Assembly: GCA_963763855.1 (NCBI GenBank)
Contig: CAVXPU010000008.1
Span: 72,001 to 136,000, forward strand
Origin: JAIBCC01 sp963763855
GTDB lineage: Bacteria; Acidobacteriota; Blastocatellia; Pyrinomonadales; Pyrinomonadaceae
Direction of reading: 5' to 3'
DNA length: 64,000 nt
A model generated the notes under the pieces. The model had not been told where the DNA came from, did no database searches, and saw nothing but the letters and a program-made list of their open reading frames with translations. The stretch's first letter is position 1; every line of letters starts with the position of its first letter. Shown here piece after piece: positions 52,166 through 62,068 of the stretch. Both the position numbers and the translations under genes were made by a program.

Positions 52166-55100
52166 TTAGAACTTAAATTTTGCTCTAAATTGCCCTACCC
52201 TTGGTCCGCCAATAGTGGTTGTTAATTTTCCAAAATCTAAAGTATCCTGCAAATCACTGGTTGGATTGGCAAAATTAACACTATCGAAAACATTGAATAA
52301 ATCAAAGCCTAATTCAAAACTCATTCTTTCATTAATGCGTGTAGTTTTAACAAAACTAACATCAAATCGTTTTGAATCAGGTCCTCTAAAAGTATTTCGA
52401 CCTAAATTACCAAATCCGCCAAGTGCTGATCGTAAACAACTTGTGTCGAAAGACGTTAAATTCGAAGTGCTGTATTCGCCAACAACTTGGTCTGCCGAGC
52501 AAACTATATTCGGACGACCAAAGCCTGGACGAAACAGACCGCCTGAGCCGCGAACCAAGTTGGTTAATTGTGAACCAGTGGCAACTTCGGGTTCGGCAGC
52601 AAAGATTGTAAATGGCGTTCCTGATTGAGTTTGAAAGAATCCTGAAACTGACCAACCGTTTAGAAAACGGCTGTTTGAGCCGCCTGTTGGAATTTCCCAC
52701 AAGAAACTTGTGCTAAAACGGTGAGTGCGGTCAAAATCTGAAAGTCCTTTATTATTGGCAGTATTGTTGGCATCGCCTTGAGCAATAAAACCCGTATTTG
52801 GCACATCAGGTTTTCCGCCTCCGGCAGTGCTGCCCGGATCGCTCGACATAATATCAATTGATTTTGAGAAAGTATAAGCTGCACTAAACTGCAAACCTTT
52901 TGACATTCTCTTAGTCAAACTGAATTGTCCGCCGTGATAATCAGAATAAGCGTTTGACCTTAAAAGTATAGCTTCGGGAACATTGAATCCAAGAATCGGC
53001 ACACGAGCCTCAAAACCAATGATAGTTTGATTTGTGCTGGATAAATTCAAGTCAACTAAACCTGTTGTTGTATTCAAAAATCCAAATGCCCGTCCAAGCC
53101 CTCGTTCACGAGCAGACGCACCCGCGTTTAATGCTCCATTTGGTGAGCCTGCGGTAACGTAAGCAGCATTAAACCTTTCAAATATATGGTCAGGCGTATT
53201 TGTATCATTTAAATCGTAGCCTTGATTCAAAGCAGTTGCCTGAAGCAGATTTCGTCCGGCAGTGCCGACATATCTGGCTTCAAACAATAAATCTTTGACT
53301 ACTTCATACTGCATGCCAACATTCCATTGATGAACAAAAGGTGTTTGCACATCACGGTCAATTGCCCGAAATTCAAAGGTTTCAGCCACGTTTCCGAAGA
53401 TACCTGCGGCAAATGGAACTCCGCGGGCGTCAGATGTAACGGGAGTATTGTCGCGGATTTGATAGCTTCCCGTTGCTCCTGAACTGCGAACAATTCTAAA
53501 CGGAAGCCACGCACTTAATGGAATCGTTGTCGGTGTATTTGAAAATGCAGTCGCAATCGGTACATTTCCGCTCGGAACGGTAATTTCAACTTCTCTCAGG
53601 AATGGATAATTTGAGAAAACCGTATTGATAAACGCGGCTGACGGGCGATCATAAAATAATCCGTAACCACCGCGAAAAACTAATTTGTCATTGACTGCGT
53701 AGGCTAAACCAACTCGCGGAGCAAAATTATTTTTATCTTGTCCGTTAAGTGTATGTTTATTATCTACAACATTTGTCGCTGTAATTGCTCCGTCAACAAC
53801 GGCATTTCCGGTCAGATTAACATTATTTGGAACGATAAATCCGCGAGTTGGATTATCACAATTTACGGTCGAACCGCCTGTTCGGGTAAAACAAGGCAAG
53901 AAAGAAGCTAAGTCAAAATTACCGATGCGTCCGTCTTTTTCGGTTGGATTCATAAATAATTCGTATCGCAGCCCAAAATTCAACGTCATTTTTCGATTTA
54001 TTTTCCAATCATCCGTGATGTAAAACCCGAAATCCTGGAAACGGAAACTTTTATCCGTAACGCCGTATTGCGTATCTGCTTCGGTTGCATTACCTGTCAA
54101 GAATTGTGTAAAACTATCGAATTTTTCAAATTCAGTAGCTTGTTCTTCGGGTAAATTTGTGTCGAATTGATGACGTTTGAATTCGCCGCCAAATTTTATA
54201 TTGTGGTTTCCTTTCGTCCAGGTGACATTGTCGCCGATGCTGAAAGTTGTTTGTTCTCTGCGGTTAAATGAATCATTTGGACCACCGAACGAAAAGTTTG
54301 CAAGATTATTTCGTCCGATATAATGCCCAAGTCTTGTCGTGGCAATACTTGAATCAAAAGTTGATGCAGGATTAAAAACTCCAACGCTTTCATTCGTGAT
54401 TGTTAGAAAATCATCATCAAGGCGGCGTGTGTTATTCAAATTAAAATATCCAAAACGGATTTCATTGACCAAATTTGAGCCGAAAACGTGCGTATCGGCA
54501 ATTGAAATAGTCCGATTTTTATCATCACGGCGAAGTGTAAATGGCGAAGCCAAACTATTTGGATCAGGGAATGAATCGAATCCCGGAAACTTTGAGTAAA
54601 AAAGTGTGCCGCTTAACGTATTGTTGGCGGAAAGTTGCCCATCAAGTCTTGTTGTAAACTGATTTTGTTCAAAACGCGATGGCTGAACATTGATTACTTC
54701 AACTAATGGATTTGCTCGTAATAAAGTTTTAGTAGTAACTGTTGGGTTTCCGCCAAACTGAAAACTTCCGGCACCTGTTTGGTCAACAATTCCTAAATTT
54801 CTTGAACTTGCCGGAGTTGGAATGATGAACCCGCCAGTTACGGGATTTCGCACATTCATTAGCCTGAAAGCCACATCACTAATATCTGAAGCTGCTAAAC
54901 ATTGTGCGGCACTAACAACCGCACAATTATTAGCGGCATTAAAAGCATTGGCGATAGCTGCTTTTGAACGGTCTGTTCCAAGTGCAAGTAATGCCGTGGG
55001 CAAAACTGTGCGACTTCTGGCAGATGAAACCAAGCCGGTGTTAGCTTTTGTATATTGATAACCGCCAAAGAAAAAGAATTTATTTTTGACAACCGGACCG

Positions 55101-55978
55101 CCAAATGTTCCGCCTGCTTCGGTTCGGTCTGCTATGGGTTTTTCAACACCTGCTTCCTTAAAGAAAAATTCATTGGTGTTAAGGGCTTTATTTTGCAAGT
55201 AGTAATAAGCTGATCCATTAAAACCGTTGCCTCCGGATTTAGTAACGAGCTGGAAATTTCCACCGCCGCTACGACCTGTCGAAGCATCGTAAAGCGAAGT
55301 TTGTAATTTAACTTCTTGCAGAGTTTCAGGGGCAGGCGAAATATTATCGCTCAAAGAACCTTCGTTACTTGTAATGTTCGTTGCGTCAATTCCGTTAAAG
55401 AAAAGACTGGTCGAAGTTGTTCTGGTTCCATTTACAGATGGTGATATGTTTCCGTTACCATTTATGCCAACGGGCGAAAGTTCGCTTGAAACACCTGCTT
55501 CTGAAGATAAAAGTCCGGTAAAACTACGAGTCGAAGTCGGAGTTTTCGTTAGTTGCTCACCCGTAATTTGTTTCGAAACTGCGGCTGATTCAACTTGGAT
55601 TAAAGGCTGGTCGGTCGTAATGTTTACAACCGCGTCTGCTCCGCCAACTTCCAATTGAACGTCAACCGACCGCGGAACAGAGGCTTCAACCTCAACCGTG
55701 CGATTAACGCTTTTCTTAAAGTCTTGTTTTTCAACAGTAACAGTGTATATGCCAACAGGCAAAACTTGGATATTCCATCGCCCTTCGTCATTTGTTACTG
55801 AAGTTCGAGTTAAATTTGTTGCGTTATTTTTAACTGTTACAGCTGCTCCCTGCACAATTGCAGTTGTTTGGTCTGTAACCGTTCCGCTCAAACTACCTGT
55901 GGTTTGAGCAAAAACATTTGATATTCCAAAAATACTTAATGCTAATACTAAAATCTTTGAATAAAGATTGTGCTTCAT
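52166..55978 (-). CDS. Oar-like TonB-dependent receptor
   Basis: 1270 aa from the ATG at 55978 (RBS TTAGGAGAT). Signal peptide ILVLALSIFGISNVFAQ, then a carboxypeptidase-regulatory-like domain (GSLSGTVTDQTTAIVQGAAV, NIQVLPVGIYTVTVEKQDFK; residues ~25-110), a TonB plug (SVNGTRTTSTSLFFNGIDAT, LQEVKLQTSLYDASTGRSGG) and a long beta-barrel ending in FRAKFKF. Outer-membrane family greatly expanded in Acidobacteriota; the ligand is unknown. Confidence 0.93.
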   Translation of the reverse strand: MKHNLYSKILVLALSIFGISNVFAQTTGSLSGTVTDQTTAIVQGAAVTVKNNATNLTRTSVTNDEGRWNIQVLPVGIYTVTVEKQDFKKSVNRTVEVEASVPRSVDVQLEVGGADAVVNITTDQPLIQVESAAVSKQITGEQLTKTPTSTRSFTGLLSSEAGVSSELSPVGINGNGNISPSVNGTRTTSTSLFFNGIDATNITSNEGSLSDNISPAPETLQEVKLQTSLYDASTGRSGGGNFQLVTKSGGNGFNGSAYYYLQNKALNTNEFFFKEAGVEKPIADRTEAGGTFGGPVVKNKFFFFGGYQYTKANTGLVSSARSRTVLPTALLALGTDRSKAAIANAFNAANNCAVVSAAQCLAASDISDVAFRLMNVRNPVTGGFIIPTPASSRNLGIVDQTGAGSFQFGGNPTVTTKTLLRANPLVEVINVQPSRFEQNQFTTRLDGQLSANNTLSGTLFYSKFPGFDSFPDPNSLASPFTLRRDDKNRTISIADTHVFGSNLVNEIRFGYFNLNNTRRLDDDFLTITNESVGVFNPASTFDSSIATTRLGHYIGRNNLANFSFGGPNDSFNRREQTTFSIGDNVTWTKGNHNIKFGGEFKRHQFDTNLPEEQATEFEKFDSFTQFLTGNATEADTQYGVTDKSFRFQDFGFYITDDWKINRKMTLNFGLRYELFMNPTEKDGRIGNFDLASFLPCFTRTGGSTVNCDNPTRGFIVPNNVNLTGNAVVDGAITATNVVDNKHTLNGQDKNNFAPRVGLAYAVNDKLVFRGGYGLFYDRPSAAFINTVFSNYPFLREVEITVPSGNVPIATAFSNTPTTIPLSAWLPFRIVRSSGATGSYQIRDNTPVTSDARGVPFAAGIFGNVAETFEFRAIDRDVQTPFVHQWNVGMQYEVVKDLLFEARYVGTAGRNLLQATALNQGYDLNDTNTPDHIFERFNAAYVTAGSPNGALNAGASARERGLGRAFGFLNTTTGLVDLNLSSTNQTIIGFEARVPILGFNVPEAILLRSNAYSDYHGGQFSLTKRMSKGLQFSAAYTFSKSIDIMSSDPGSTAGGGKPDVPNTGFIAQGDANNTANNKGLSDFDRTHRFSTSFLWEIPTGGSNSRFLNGWSVSGFFQTQSGTPFTIFAAEPEVATGSQLTNLVRGSGGLFRPGFGRPNIVCSADQVVGEYSTSNLTSFDTSCLRSALGGFGNLGRNTFRGPDSKRFDVSFVKTTRINERMSFELGFDLFNVFDSVNFANPTSDLQDTLDFGKLTTTIGGPRVGQFRAKFKF

Positions 55979-56208
55979 AAAATCTCCTAATCTAAAAAAC
56001 TTTTCAACCACAAATCAGCTTGGTAGAGAATCTCTAACAATCATCTATGTGTTATTTAAAATATTTATTGCCAGTTTCAAGTAGAAATACTAAGTGCCAG
56101 AAGTGACATTCAAGTGAACGAAAAGTTAAATAATTGTTAATTAGAAGTAAATTCCGTTTTAACAAAAGCAGGCATTTATCCTTGCAAAGAAAAATTTTCG
56201 GTTTGTGA

Positions 56209-56214
56209 TATAAT
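56209..56214 (+). promoter_or_regulatory. Extended -10 promoter of the aldolase gene
   Basis: TGATATAAT (extended -10, TG-n-TATAAT) 60 nt before the ATG at 56274, with the RBS AGGAG at 56261-56265. The -35 is weak, as expected for extended -10 promoters. Confidence 0.55.
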
Positions 56215-56273
56215 TTCGATTTTCTTAACGTATTTTTATATAAATAATTTGTTTTTATTCAGGAGAACAAGAA

Positions 56274-57350
56274 ATGGCTGTTGATTATAGTAAAATTCAG
56301 GAATATTTAGGCTCAGATGCCAAAGCACTTCTTAATTATTCAAATCCCAAAATTTCAAAAGAGAGCTTACATCTTCCAAGTAGTGATTTTGTTGACAAAA
56401 TTTGGATAAATTCGGACCGCAACCCAAATGTTTTGCGTAGTTTGCAGACTTTGTTCGATAATGGGCGATTGAAAAATACAGGTTATCTTTCGATCTTGCC
56501 GGTCGATCAGGGAATCGAACATTCGGCTGGTGCGAGTTTTGCACCAAATCCGATGTATTTTGATCCCGAAAATATCGTCAAATTGGCAATTGAAGGTGGT
56601 TGTAATGCGGTTGCTTCAACTTATGGAGTTCTTGGCATTGTCGCTCGTAAATACGCACATAAGATTCCATTTATCGTTAAGATAAATCACAATGAGCTTC
56701 TAACTTATCCAAATAAAGCAGATCAAGTTATGTTTGGCACGATTCAGCAAGCCAAAGATATGGGAGCAGTCGCGGTTGGTGCCACGATCTACTTTGGTTC
56801 TGATGAATCAACCCGACAAATTGTTGAAGTTGCAGAAGCTTTTGCCTACGCACACGAGCTCGGAATGGCGACGATTTTATGGTGCTATCTGCGTAATAAT
56901 AAATTCAAGGGCAAAGATGGCGATATGCACGTTTCGGCAGATTTAACCGGACAAGCAAATCATCTCGGCGTAACGATTCAAGCCGACATCATCAAACAGA
57001 AATTGCCTGAGCGAAATGGGGGCTACAATATGCTCAATGTTGAAAGCAGCTATGGCAAAACTAATCCGAAAATTTACACGGAACTGAGTTCGGATAATCC
57101 GATTGATTTGGTTCGTTATCAGGTTGCCAATTGCTATATGGGACGTGCAGGACTCATTAATTCAGGCGGCGAATCAAAAGGTGAAAGCGATACGACAGAT
57201 GCGATTCGAACAGCCGTTATCAATAAACGCGGCGGCGGAATGGGACTTATTTCAGGTAGGAAAGCATTCCAAAGACCAATGAATGAAGGTGCTGCTTTGC
57301 TCAATGCGATTCAAGATGTTTATCTTACGAAAGAAGTTACAATTGCTTAA
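56274..57350 (+). CDS. fbaB: Class I fructose-bisphosphate aldolase
   Basis: 358 aa. LSILPVDQGIEHSAGASFAP, GCNAVASTYGVLGIVARKYA, IPFIVKINHNELLTYPNKAD with the Schiff-base region, GAVAVGATIYFGSDESTRQI and SGRKAFQRPMNEGAALLNAI match the archaeal/E. coli FbaB (DhnA) type. It splits fructose-1,6-bisphosphate through a lysine Schiff base in glycolysis or gluconeogenesis. It is a single gene with its own terminator. Confidence 0.95.
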   Translation: MAVDYSKIQEYLGSDAKALLNYSNPKISKESLHLPSSDFVDKIWINSDRNPNVLRSLQTLFDNGRLKNTGYLSILPVDQGIEHSAGASFAPNPMYFDPENIVKLAIEGGCNAVASTYGVLGIVARKYAHKIPFIVKINHNELLTYPNKADQVMFGTIQQAKDMGAVAVGATIYFGSDESTRQIVEVAEAFAYAHELGMATILWCYLRNNKFKGKDGDMHVSADLTGQANHLGVTIQADIIKQKLPERNGGYNMLNVESSYGKTNPKIYTELSSDNPIDLVRYQVANCYMGRAGLINSGGESKGESDTTDAIRTAVINKRGGGMGLISGRKAFQRPMNEGAALLNAIQDVYLTKEVTIA

Positions 57351-57368
57351 AATCCAAGCATTTTCACT

Positions 57369-57402
57369 AAAACAGCCGGACGAAATGTGCGGCTGTTTTT
57401 TT
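57369..57402 (+). terminator. Intrinsic terminator of the aldolase gene
   Basis: AAAACAGCCG ... CGGCTGTTTTTTT, an 8-10 bp stem with T-run, 19 nt after the stop; it can also serve the converging polysaccharide operon. Confidence 0.9.
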
Positions 57403-57413
57403 AATGAATTTCT

Positions 57414-58838
57414 TCAAACTGCTAAATTTCTTTTTCGATAGAGTTTTGGATAATGAATGGTACCTGTCGCCAAAACGACAAACATTAAGAAGAAGTAGAA
57501 ATTCGCCGGAGTTCGCAGCGGGAAATCAAAAAAGCTGTGAATGATGATTCCGAAACAGCCCGCCAATGCACCAACTGCTACCGCCCGCCGAAAACGATCG
57601 CTGGTTTGATTAATCATTCGCAGACTTTGCTTGAAGAGCAAGAGGATAAAGGCTGCAACACAAATAAATCCAAGTATTCCCGCATCAGATAATATCTGTA
57701 GGTACTCATTGTGAGCTTGCTCGACTCGCGAATTTCCGTTCCAGGTATCGTATTTGGTGAAAGCCGTTCCGAAAGTATCGAGTCCTGTTCCGATAATCGG
57801 ATTGTCTCTAATAACTTGCAAAGCGACTTGCCAAAAATGACTTCTACCGGTTGAAACGTCAGCTTGGCTTGCCAAGCCCGTGCTACGCATCAAGAAGCTA
57901 TCTGCTCCGAGAAACAAAACCGATCCAAACAATATCAAGATCAAAGCAAAACTCGCTCCGATCAATAGAAATTTGTTCTTTGATTTCGGCTCTAAATCTT
58001 CATCGGAAAATGGTTTGGCTTGTTTATTGGTAAGGTTAAAAAGCGTCACGAATCCAACAACTCCGAGAAGACTCAAAAGTCCGCCACGCGAACCCGTTAA
58101 AACTATCCCAATCCCTAATAAAACAATAGCGATTATTAGTAAAAGGCGTTTATCTTTTTTTGTAGATTCGCCATAAAGCAAACTTAGAGTAAGCCCAATA
58201 ATCATCTCCAAAAGGGCGGCAAAATGATTTCTATTGGCAAATGATGCGAATGCCAACGTTTGATTACTCGGGCGAATTCCGTAAATAGAGGAAGTGCCGG
58301 TCAAAAATTGGAGAATTCCGATAAACGCCATGATCGAACCAAAAATTATGATCGCAAAAACAATTTTTCGAAGGCGACCTTGTGTATTTACAAAAACCAA
58401 CGCCGCAGCAAAAAACAAAAGCAAATTTACAAGCTGAACTAACGCCATACGAGTTGTATTCGAATCAACTGAAAGCGAATTATCTACAGGAATTGAAAGC
58501 AGATCATTTGGTATTGAAGGATTGCCAAAAGGGAGAAGTTGTATAAATCCAATCAAAATCAAACCCAATATCGGGATTTGCAGCAAATTTGTATTAATGG
58601 AAAATTGTTTTTTGAAAAATGCATCCGCCAACCATAAAATCGTAATTAATCCGACAAAAATTGATAAAATCCCAGTCGATGAAGCATCTACTCCGCCATA
58701 TGCAATTGTTGCAAACACTAAAATTACAATAAACAAGGCGAAGACAATTCCGCTCAAACGAGTTGGTTTTTCATTGACCAAAGTCGCGTCAAACCATTCG
58801 GAACTGCTGGTTGTTTCAATATTTCTGTCTTTATCCAT
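57414..58838 (-). CDS. O-antigen ligase / Wzy-like polymerase
   Basis: 474 aa with about eleven membrane helices (e.g. LSGIVFALFIVILVFATIAY, LLLIIAIVLLGIGIVLTGSR). TGSRGGLLSLLGVVGFVTLF and the large outside loop with QVIRDNPIIGTGLDTFG and EQAHNEYLQILSDAGILGFI are the Wzy_C/O-antigen ligase signature (His in the loop). It polymerises or ligates lipid-linked glycans at the outer face of the inner membrane. Last gene of the polysaccharide operon, 4 nt after the TPR gene. Confidence 0.92.
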   Translation of the reverse strand: MDKDRNIETTSSSEWFDATLVNEKPTRLSGIVFALFIVILVFATIAYGGVDASSTGILSIFVGLITILWLADAFFKKQFSINTNLLQIPILGLILIGFIQLLPFGNPSIPNDLLSIPVDNSLSVDSNTTRMALVQLVNLLLFFAAALVFVNTQGRLRKIVFAIIIFGSIMAFIGILQFLTGTSSIYGIRPSNQTLAFASFANRNHFAALLEMIIGLTLSLLYGESTKKDKRLLLIIAIVLLGIGIVLTGSRGGLLSLLGVVGFVTLFNLTNKQAKPFSDEDLEPKSKNKFLLIGASFALILILFGSVLFLGADSFLMRSTGLASQADVSTGRSHFWQVALQVIRDNPIIGTGLDTFGTAFTKYDTWNGNSRVEQAHNEYLQILSDAGILGFICVAAFILLLFKQSLRMINQTSDRFRRAVAVGALAGCFGIIIHSFFDFPLRTPANFYFFLMFVVLATGTIHYPKLYRKRNLAV

Positions 58839-58842
58839 TTTT

Positions 58843-60111
58843 TTATCTCAAAGTGAAGTCGTCAAACCAAAGTTTTCCCGAAATCGGACAAATTCCTTGT
58901 TTGCAATTGATATTTGCCAATCGAATAATTACGGCTTGCGTGTCTGGCAACGTGGTAAAATCGGCTGAAATCGGCAACCATTCGGCTGAATTGGTTACGG
59001 AATTACTCGACCCTAAAATCTTCCCATCATTTGCATCAGCAATTTCCCATTTTAGAGTTCCTAATGTTTTCAAATCTGCCCGAAAAAAGCCTTCCCATTT
59101 ATAATTTTTGCTTCCTTCAACTACAACAGTCTGCTGAATTGTGCGTAAATCCTTTCCGGTAGTTGAATTAAAAAGCATAATCAGGCTTCTTTCACCGCCA
59201 TGTTTCTGTCCGCCATCAGGAGCGATTTGAGATTGTCCTGCATCGCCGACTTTCCAATCAAAAAACTTCGCGTTTGCAGATTTGATCTCTTTTTCAAAAC
59301 CACCGTTAAAAATCTTTCCAACCTCAGCTTTTTCATCTTCGACTGCAGAAAGTTGCATTTGCAAAGTCAGGGCATTTCGGAAACTTTTTGCCTCAATCAA
59401 TTGATTAAAAAGCTCTTCGCCATTCGTTTTGTATTTATCTCGTTTGTCAGCATCGGGAATCGTGTTCCAAAAGGAAACGGCTTCATCAAAGCGTTTTTGT
59501 TTCGCTAAAAAAGGTGCGAGTCCGGCTTTTATCGAAGCAGAATCGCCAATTTTATTAGCAATCTGGGTTAGATCTCCATCGAAGATCTGCCATGCCGTCA
59601 TTGCTGCCGGATTGGCGTATTTTTCGTCTTGCTCAACGGCTTTGCGAATTTCAAGAAAGGCTTCTTCAGAGTTGCCCTGCCGCAATAAATAATTGCCCAA
59701 AGTCCAATGAACTTCCGAATAATTCGGAGCTAGCTCAAGAGCTTTGCGAAAAGCTTTCTCAGCCCCTTTTCCGTCTCCTGATCGTTCTCTCGCTTTACCC
59801 AAAGACATCCATAAACGAAAATCATTTGGCGAAAGACTCGCGGCTTTTTCGTAGTATTCCAAAGCCTTTGTGAAATCTTCCGGCAAAAATCCTTTTTCAG
59901 TTAAAGCGGCTAACGAAAAATACGTCTGCGGATCATTTGGAGCAAATTTCGTGGATAATTCGGCTACTTCTTTAGTTGGGGCTTGCTTCGCAATAGTGTT
60001 TCCAAATGTCCACTTTAGAGAAAGATAGACAAAAAATAGGCTGAAAAGTATTGCGACTAAAAGAATTAAGCGATTTGCAAGCGAGTTGAATTTGAAAGAT
60101 TTAATCGACAT
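58843..60111 (-). CDS. Membrane-anchored TPR protein of the polysaccharide cluster
   Basis: 422 aa. N-terminal membrane anchor (LANRLILLVAILFSLFFVYL). TPR units: ALEYYEKAASLSPNDFRLWM, SGDGKGAEKAFRKALELAPN, YLLRQGNSEEAFLEIRKAVE. The C-terminal ~170 residues form a beta-sandwich of carbohydrate-binding type (KNYKWEGFFRADLKTLGTLK, ICPISGKLWFDDFTLR). Such proteins occur beside O-antigen ligases and may organise chain assembly. Confidence 0.8.
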   Translation of the reverse strand: MSIKSFKFNSLANRLILLVAILFSLFFVYLSLKWTFGNTIAKQAPTKEVAELSTKFAPNDPQTYFSLAALTEKGFLPEDFTKALEYYEKAASLSPNDFRLWMSLGKARERSGDGKGAEKAFRKALELAPNYSEVHWTLGNYLLRQGNSEEAFLEIRKAVEQDEKYANPAAMTAWQIFDGDLTQIANKIGDSASIKAGLAPFLAKQKRFDEAVSFWNTIPDADKRDKYKTNGEELFNQLIEAKSFRNALTLQMQLSAVEDEKAEVGKIFNGGFEKEIKSANAKFFDWKVGDAGQSQIAPDGGQKHGGERSLIMLFNSTTGKDLRTIQQTVVVEGSKNYKWEGFFRADLKTLGTLKWEIADANDGKILGSSNSVTNSAEWLPISADFTTLPDTQAVIIRLANINCKQGICPISGKLWFDDFTLR

Positions 60112-60136
60112 GTTTGTTTAGTTATAACCGAAACTT

Positions 60137-61984
60137 TTAATCAAAATCTATCGGTTCAATTTTTAGGAAAGCTTTCTTGAGCAAAACGTCTGCGTCATTG
60201 CAAATTTCCCTGACTTCCCGAATTTTATGCTTCGGAATTTTGCGGCTGGCAATAAGGATTTCCTGAATCTGATTATCTTTACAAGTTTGCAATAGCGAAC
60301 CATTTCCATCAAAAACAGGCAGCCCTCGTATAACTTTGTCTTTTTTCAAAGGATCATCATCGACGAAGCCAACTGGATTGTAGTTCCATTCGACATTATT
60401 GTGAAGTTCACGTAAAACAAGTTCACCGCCATCGCCCGCACCATAAATCAAGACCTTAATTCCTGAAGAATTCATCGGATTTGGCAAAATTTGACGGAAA
60501 ATCCTAAATGCCATTCTACTTCCTGCAATCCCCAAGAAAAGAAAGATTGCATCAAGAACGAAAACTGCCCGCGAAAATTCTACAAAACGATAGATTAATA
60601 GAATCGATAAAATACTCAGGATAGAACCAAAAATTATGCCTTTCGAAAAAGTAACCAAATCACCAATGCTTGTGTATCGCCAAATTCCCCGATAAACGCC
60701 GCTAATTAATAAAGCAAACATTTTCAGTACAATTAAGATCGGCAGGGTTTTGATGAATAAATCCCAATTTCTACTATTCTCGAAATTGCGAAAAAGAGTG
60801 GCGTAAGCACTATAGTAAGCCAAAACAATTAGGAAAAGGTCAAGGATTACTTCAAAAATCCGGCGTTTATAAGAAAAATCGAATATAAATCCAAAAACAG
60901 CATTATTCTGAAGTGCAATTTCCTCTTCTTGTTCTTCATAAACTTTTACTTTACCAAGATAAACTCCGATTATTGTCAGTCCAATAGCAAAAATAGTAAT
61001 TAACGCAATGCCTTTTGTCAGATCAACTTCGCGGACGATTAAGGAAAGTAGTCCTGCCAAGAAAGCGAATCCATAGAGCATTAAAACTGCGGAGCGTTCG
61101 GAAAGCCCGAGTGCTACGAGCCTGTGCGACGTGTGATCTCGTCCACCTTGCGAAGCTTTTCGACCCCATATTTTTCGCAGAATTGTTACAAAAGTCGTAT
61201 CAAAAATTGGCACAAAAAGCACTAAAACGGGAACTGCCAAGACCAACAAGAGGCTTCGGGAGCGTCCGCCAACTTGGGTTAATAAAACGGAACTTGCGAG
61301 AAAAAATCCGACAAACATTGAGCCGCAATCGCCCATAAAGATTGATGCGGGATTAAAATTAAAGACTAAAAAACCAATCAATGCCCCAACAAAAATAGAG
61401 ACTATCAACAATTCCGGCATTTGTCCGCTCGAAGCGAATCCGAGTGCCAATGAAATCGTCGCAATAGCCGAGATCCCAGCCGCCAAGCCGTCCATATTGT
61501 CCAAAAGATTGATGGCATTGGTAATTCCGATCAACCAAAATGACGTGATTAGAATATTTATTACTTGTGAGCTCGTCCACATCGGAATCAAAACACTATT
61601 GAGCGAATCAGGAGAATTCGAAGAAAGTGCTAATCCGCCGCTGATGACCATCGCCACGCCAATGATTTGTCCGAATAACTTTTGATAAGGCTTTATGTGA
61701 TAAATATCGTCAATTAGCCCGACAATAAAGAGAAAACTGCTGCTTCCCAAAATTATCAACGACGCAATTGTTTGCTCCGCAAACAACAATGAAACGATTA
61801 TTGTTGTGAGAAAAATGGAAACACCGCCCAGCATAGCCGTTGGCTTCTTATGCCAGCGATCCGATTTTGGCTTGGCTACATAGCCAAACTTTCGTGCAAA
61901 TTCTCTCGTCAGATAGGTTAAAAGAACCGATATCCCAAAAGCAATCAGACCAACAAATAAATAATTTTTTAATATTTCAGGCAT
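60137..61984 (-). CDS. WecA-like glycosyl-1-phosphate transferase fused to a CapD-type N-terminal half
   Basis: 615 aa. Residues 1-~340: multipass MraY/WecA domain with KSDRWHKKPTAMLGGVSIFL, GITNAINLLDNMDGLAAGIS (catalytic Asp pair), FMGDCGSMFVGFFLA and GRDHTSHRLVALGLS. Residues ~370-500: four more helices as in CapD/PglF (SAYATLFRNF, SGVYRGIWRYTSIGDLVTFS). Residues ~505-615: Rossmann domain KVLIYGAGDGGELVLRELHN with VGFVDDDPLKKDKVIRGLPV. The epimerase/dehydratase catalytic domain of CapD is absent. It starts glycan synthesis on undecaprenyl phosphate; the added part may sense the nucleotide sugar. Confidence 0.88.
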   Translation of the reverse strand: MPEILKNYLFVGLIAFGISVLLTYLTREFARKFGYVAKPKSDRWHKKPTAMLGGVSIFLTTIIVSLLFAEQTIASLIILGSSSFLFIVGLIDDIYHIKPYQKLFGQIIGVAMVISGGLALSSNSPDSLNSVLIPMWTSSQVINILITSFWLIGITNAINLLDNMDGLAAGISAIATISLALGFASSGQMPELLIVSIFVGALIGFLVFNFNPASIFMGDCGSMFVGFFLASSVLLTQVGGRSRSLLLVLAVPVLVLFVPIFDTTFVTILRKIWGRKASQGGRDHTSHRLVALGLSERSAVLMLYGFAFLAGLLSLIVREVDLTKGIALITIFAIGLTIIGVYLGKVKVYEEQEEEIALQNNAVFGFIFDFSYKRRIFEVILDLFLIVLAYYSAYATLFRNFENSRNWDLFIKTLPILIVLKMFALLISGVYRGIWRYTSIGDLVTFSKGIIFGSILSILSILLIYRFVEFSRAVFVLDAIFLFLGIAGSRMAFRIFRQILPNPMNSSGIKVLIYGAGDGGELVLRELHNNVEWNYNPVGFVDDDPLKKDKVIRGLPVFDGNGSLLQTCKDNQIQEILIASRKIPKHKIREVREICNDADVLLKKAFLKIEPIDFD

Positions 61985-62068
61985 TACCCAATCATCGCGT
62001 GGAAACTAAACCTAACTCGCTCATCATTGTTTCAAAAAAAGCGAAAAAACACAATTTTAACCAATAAA

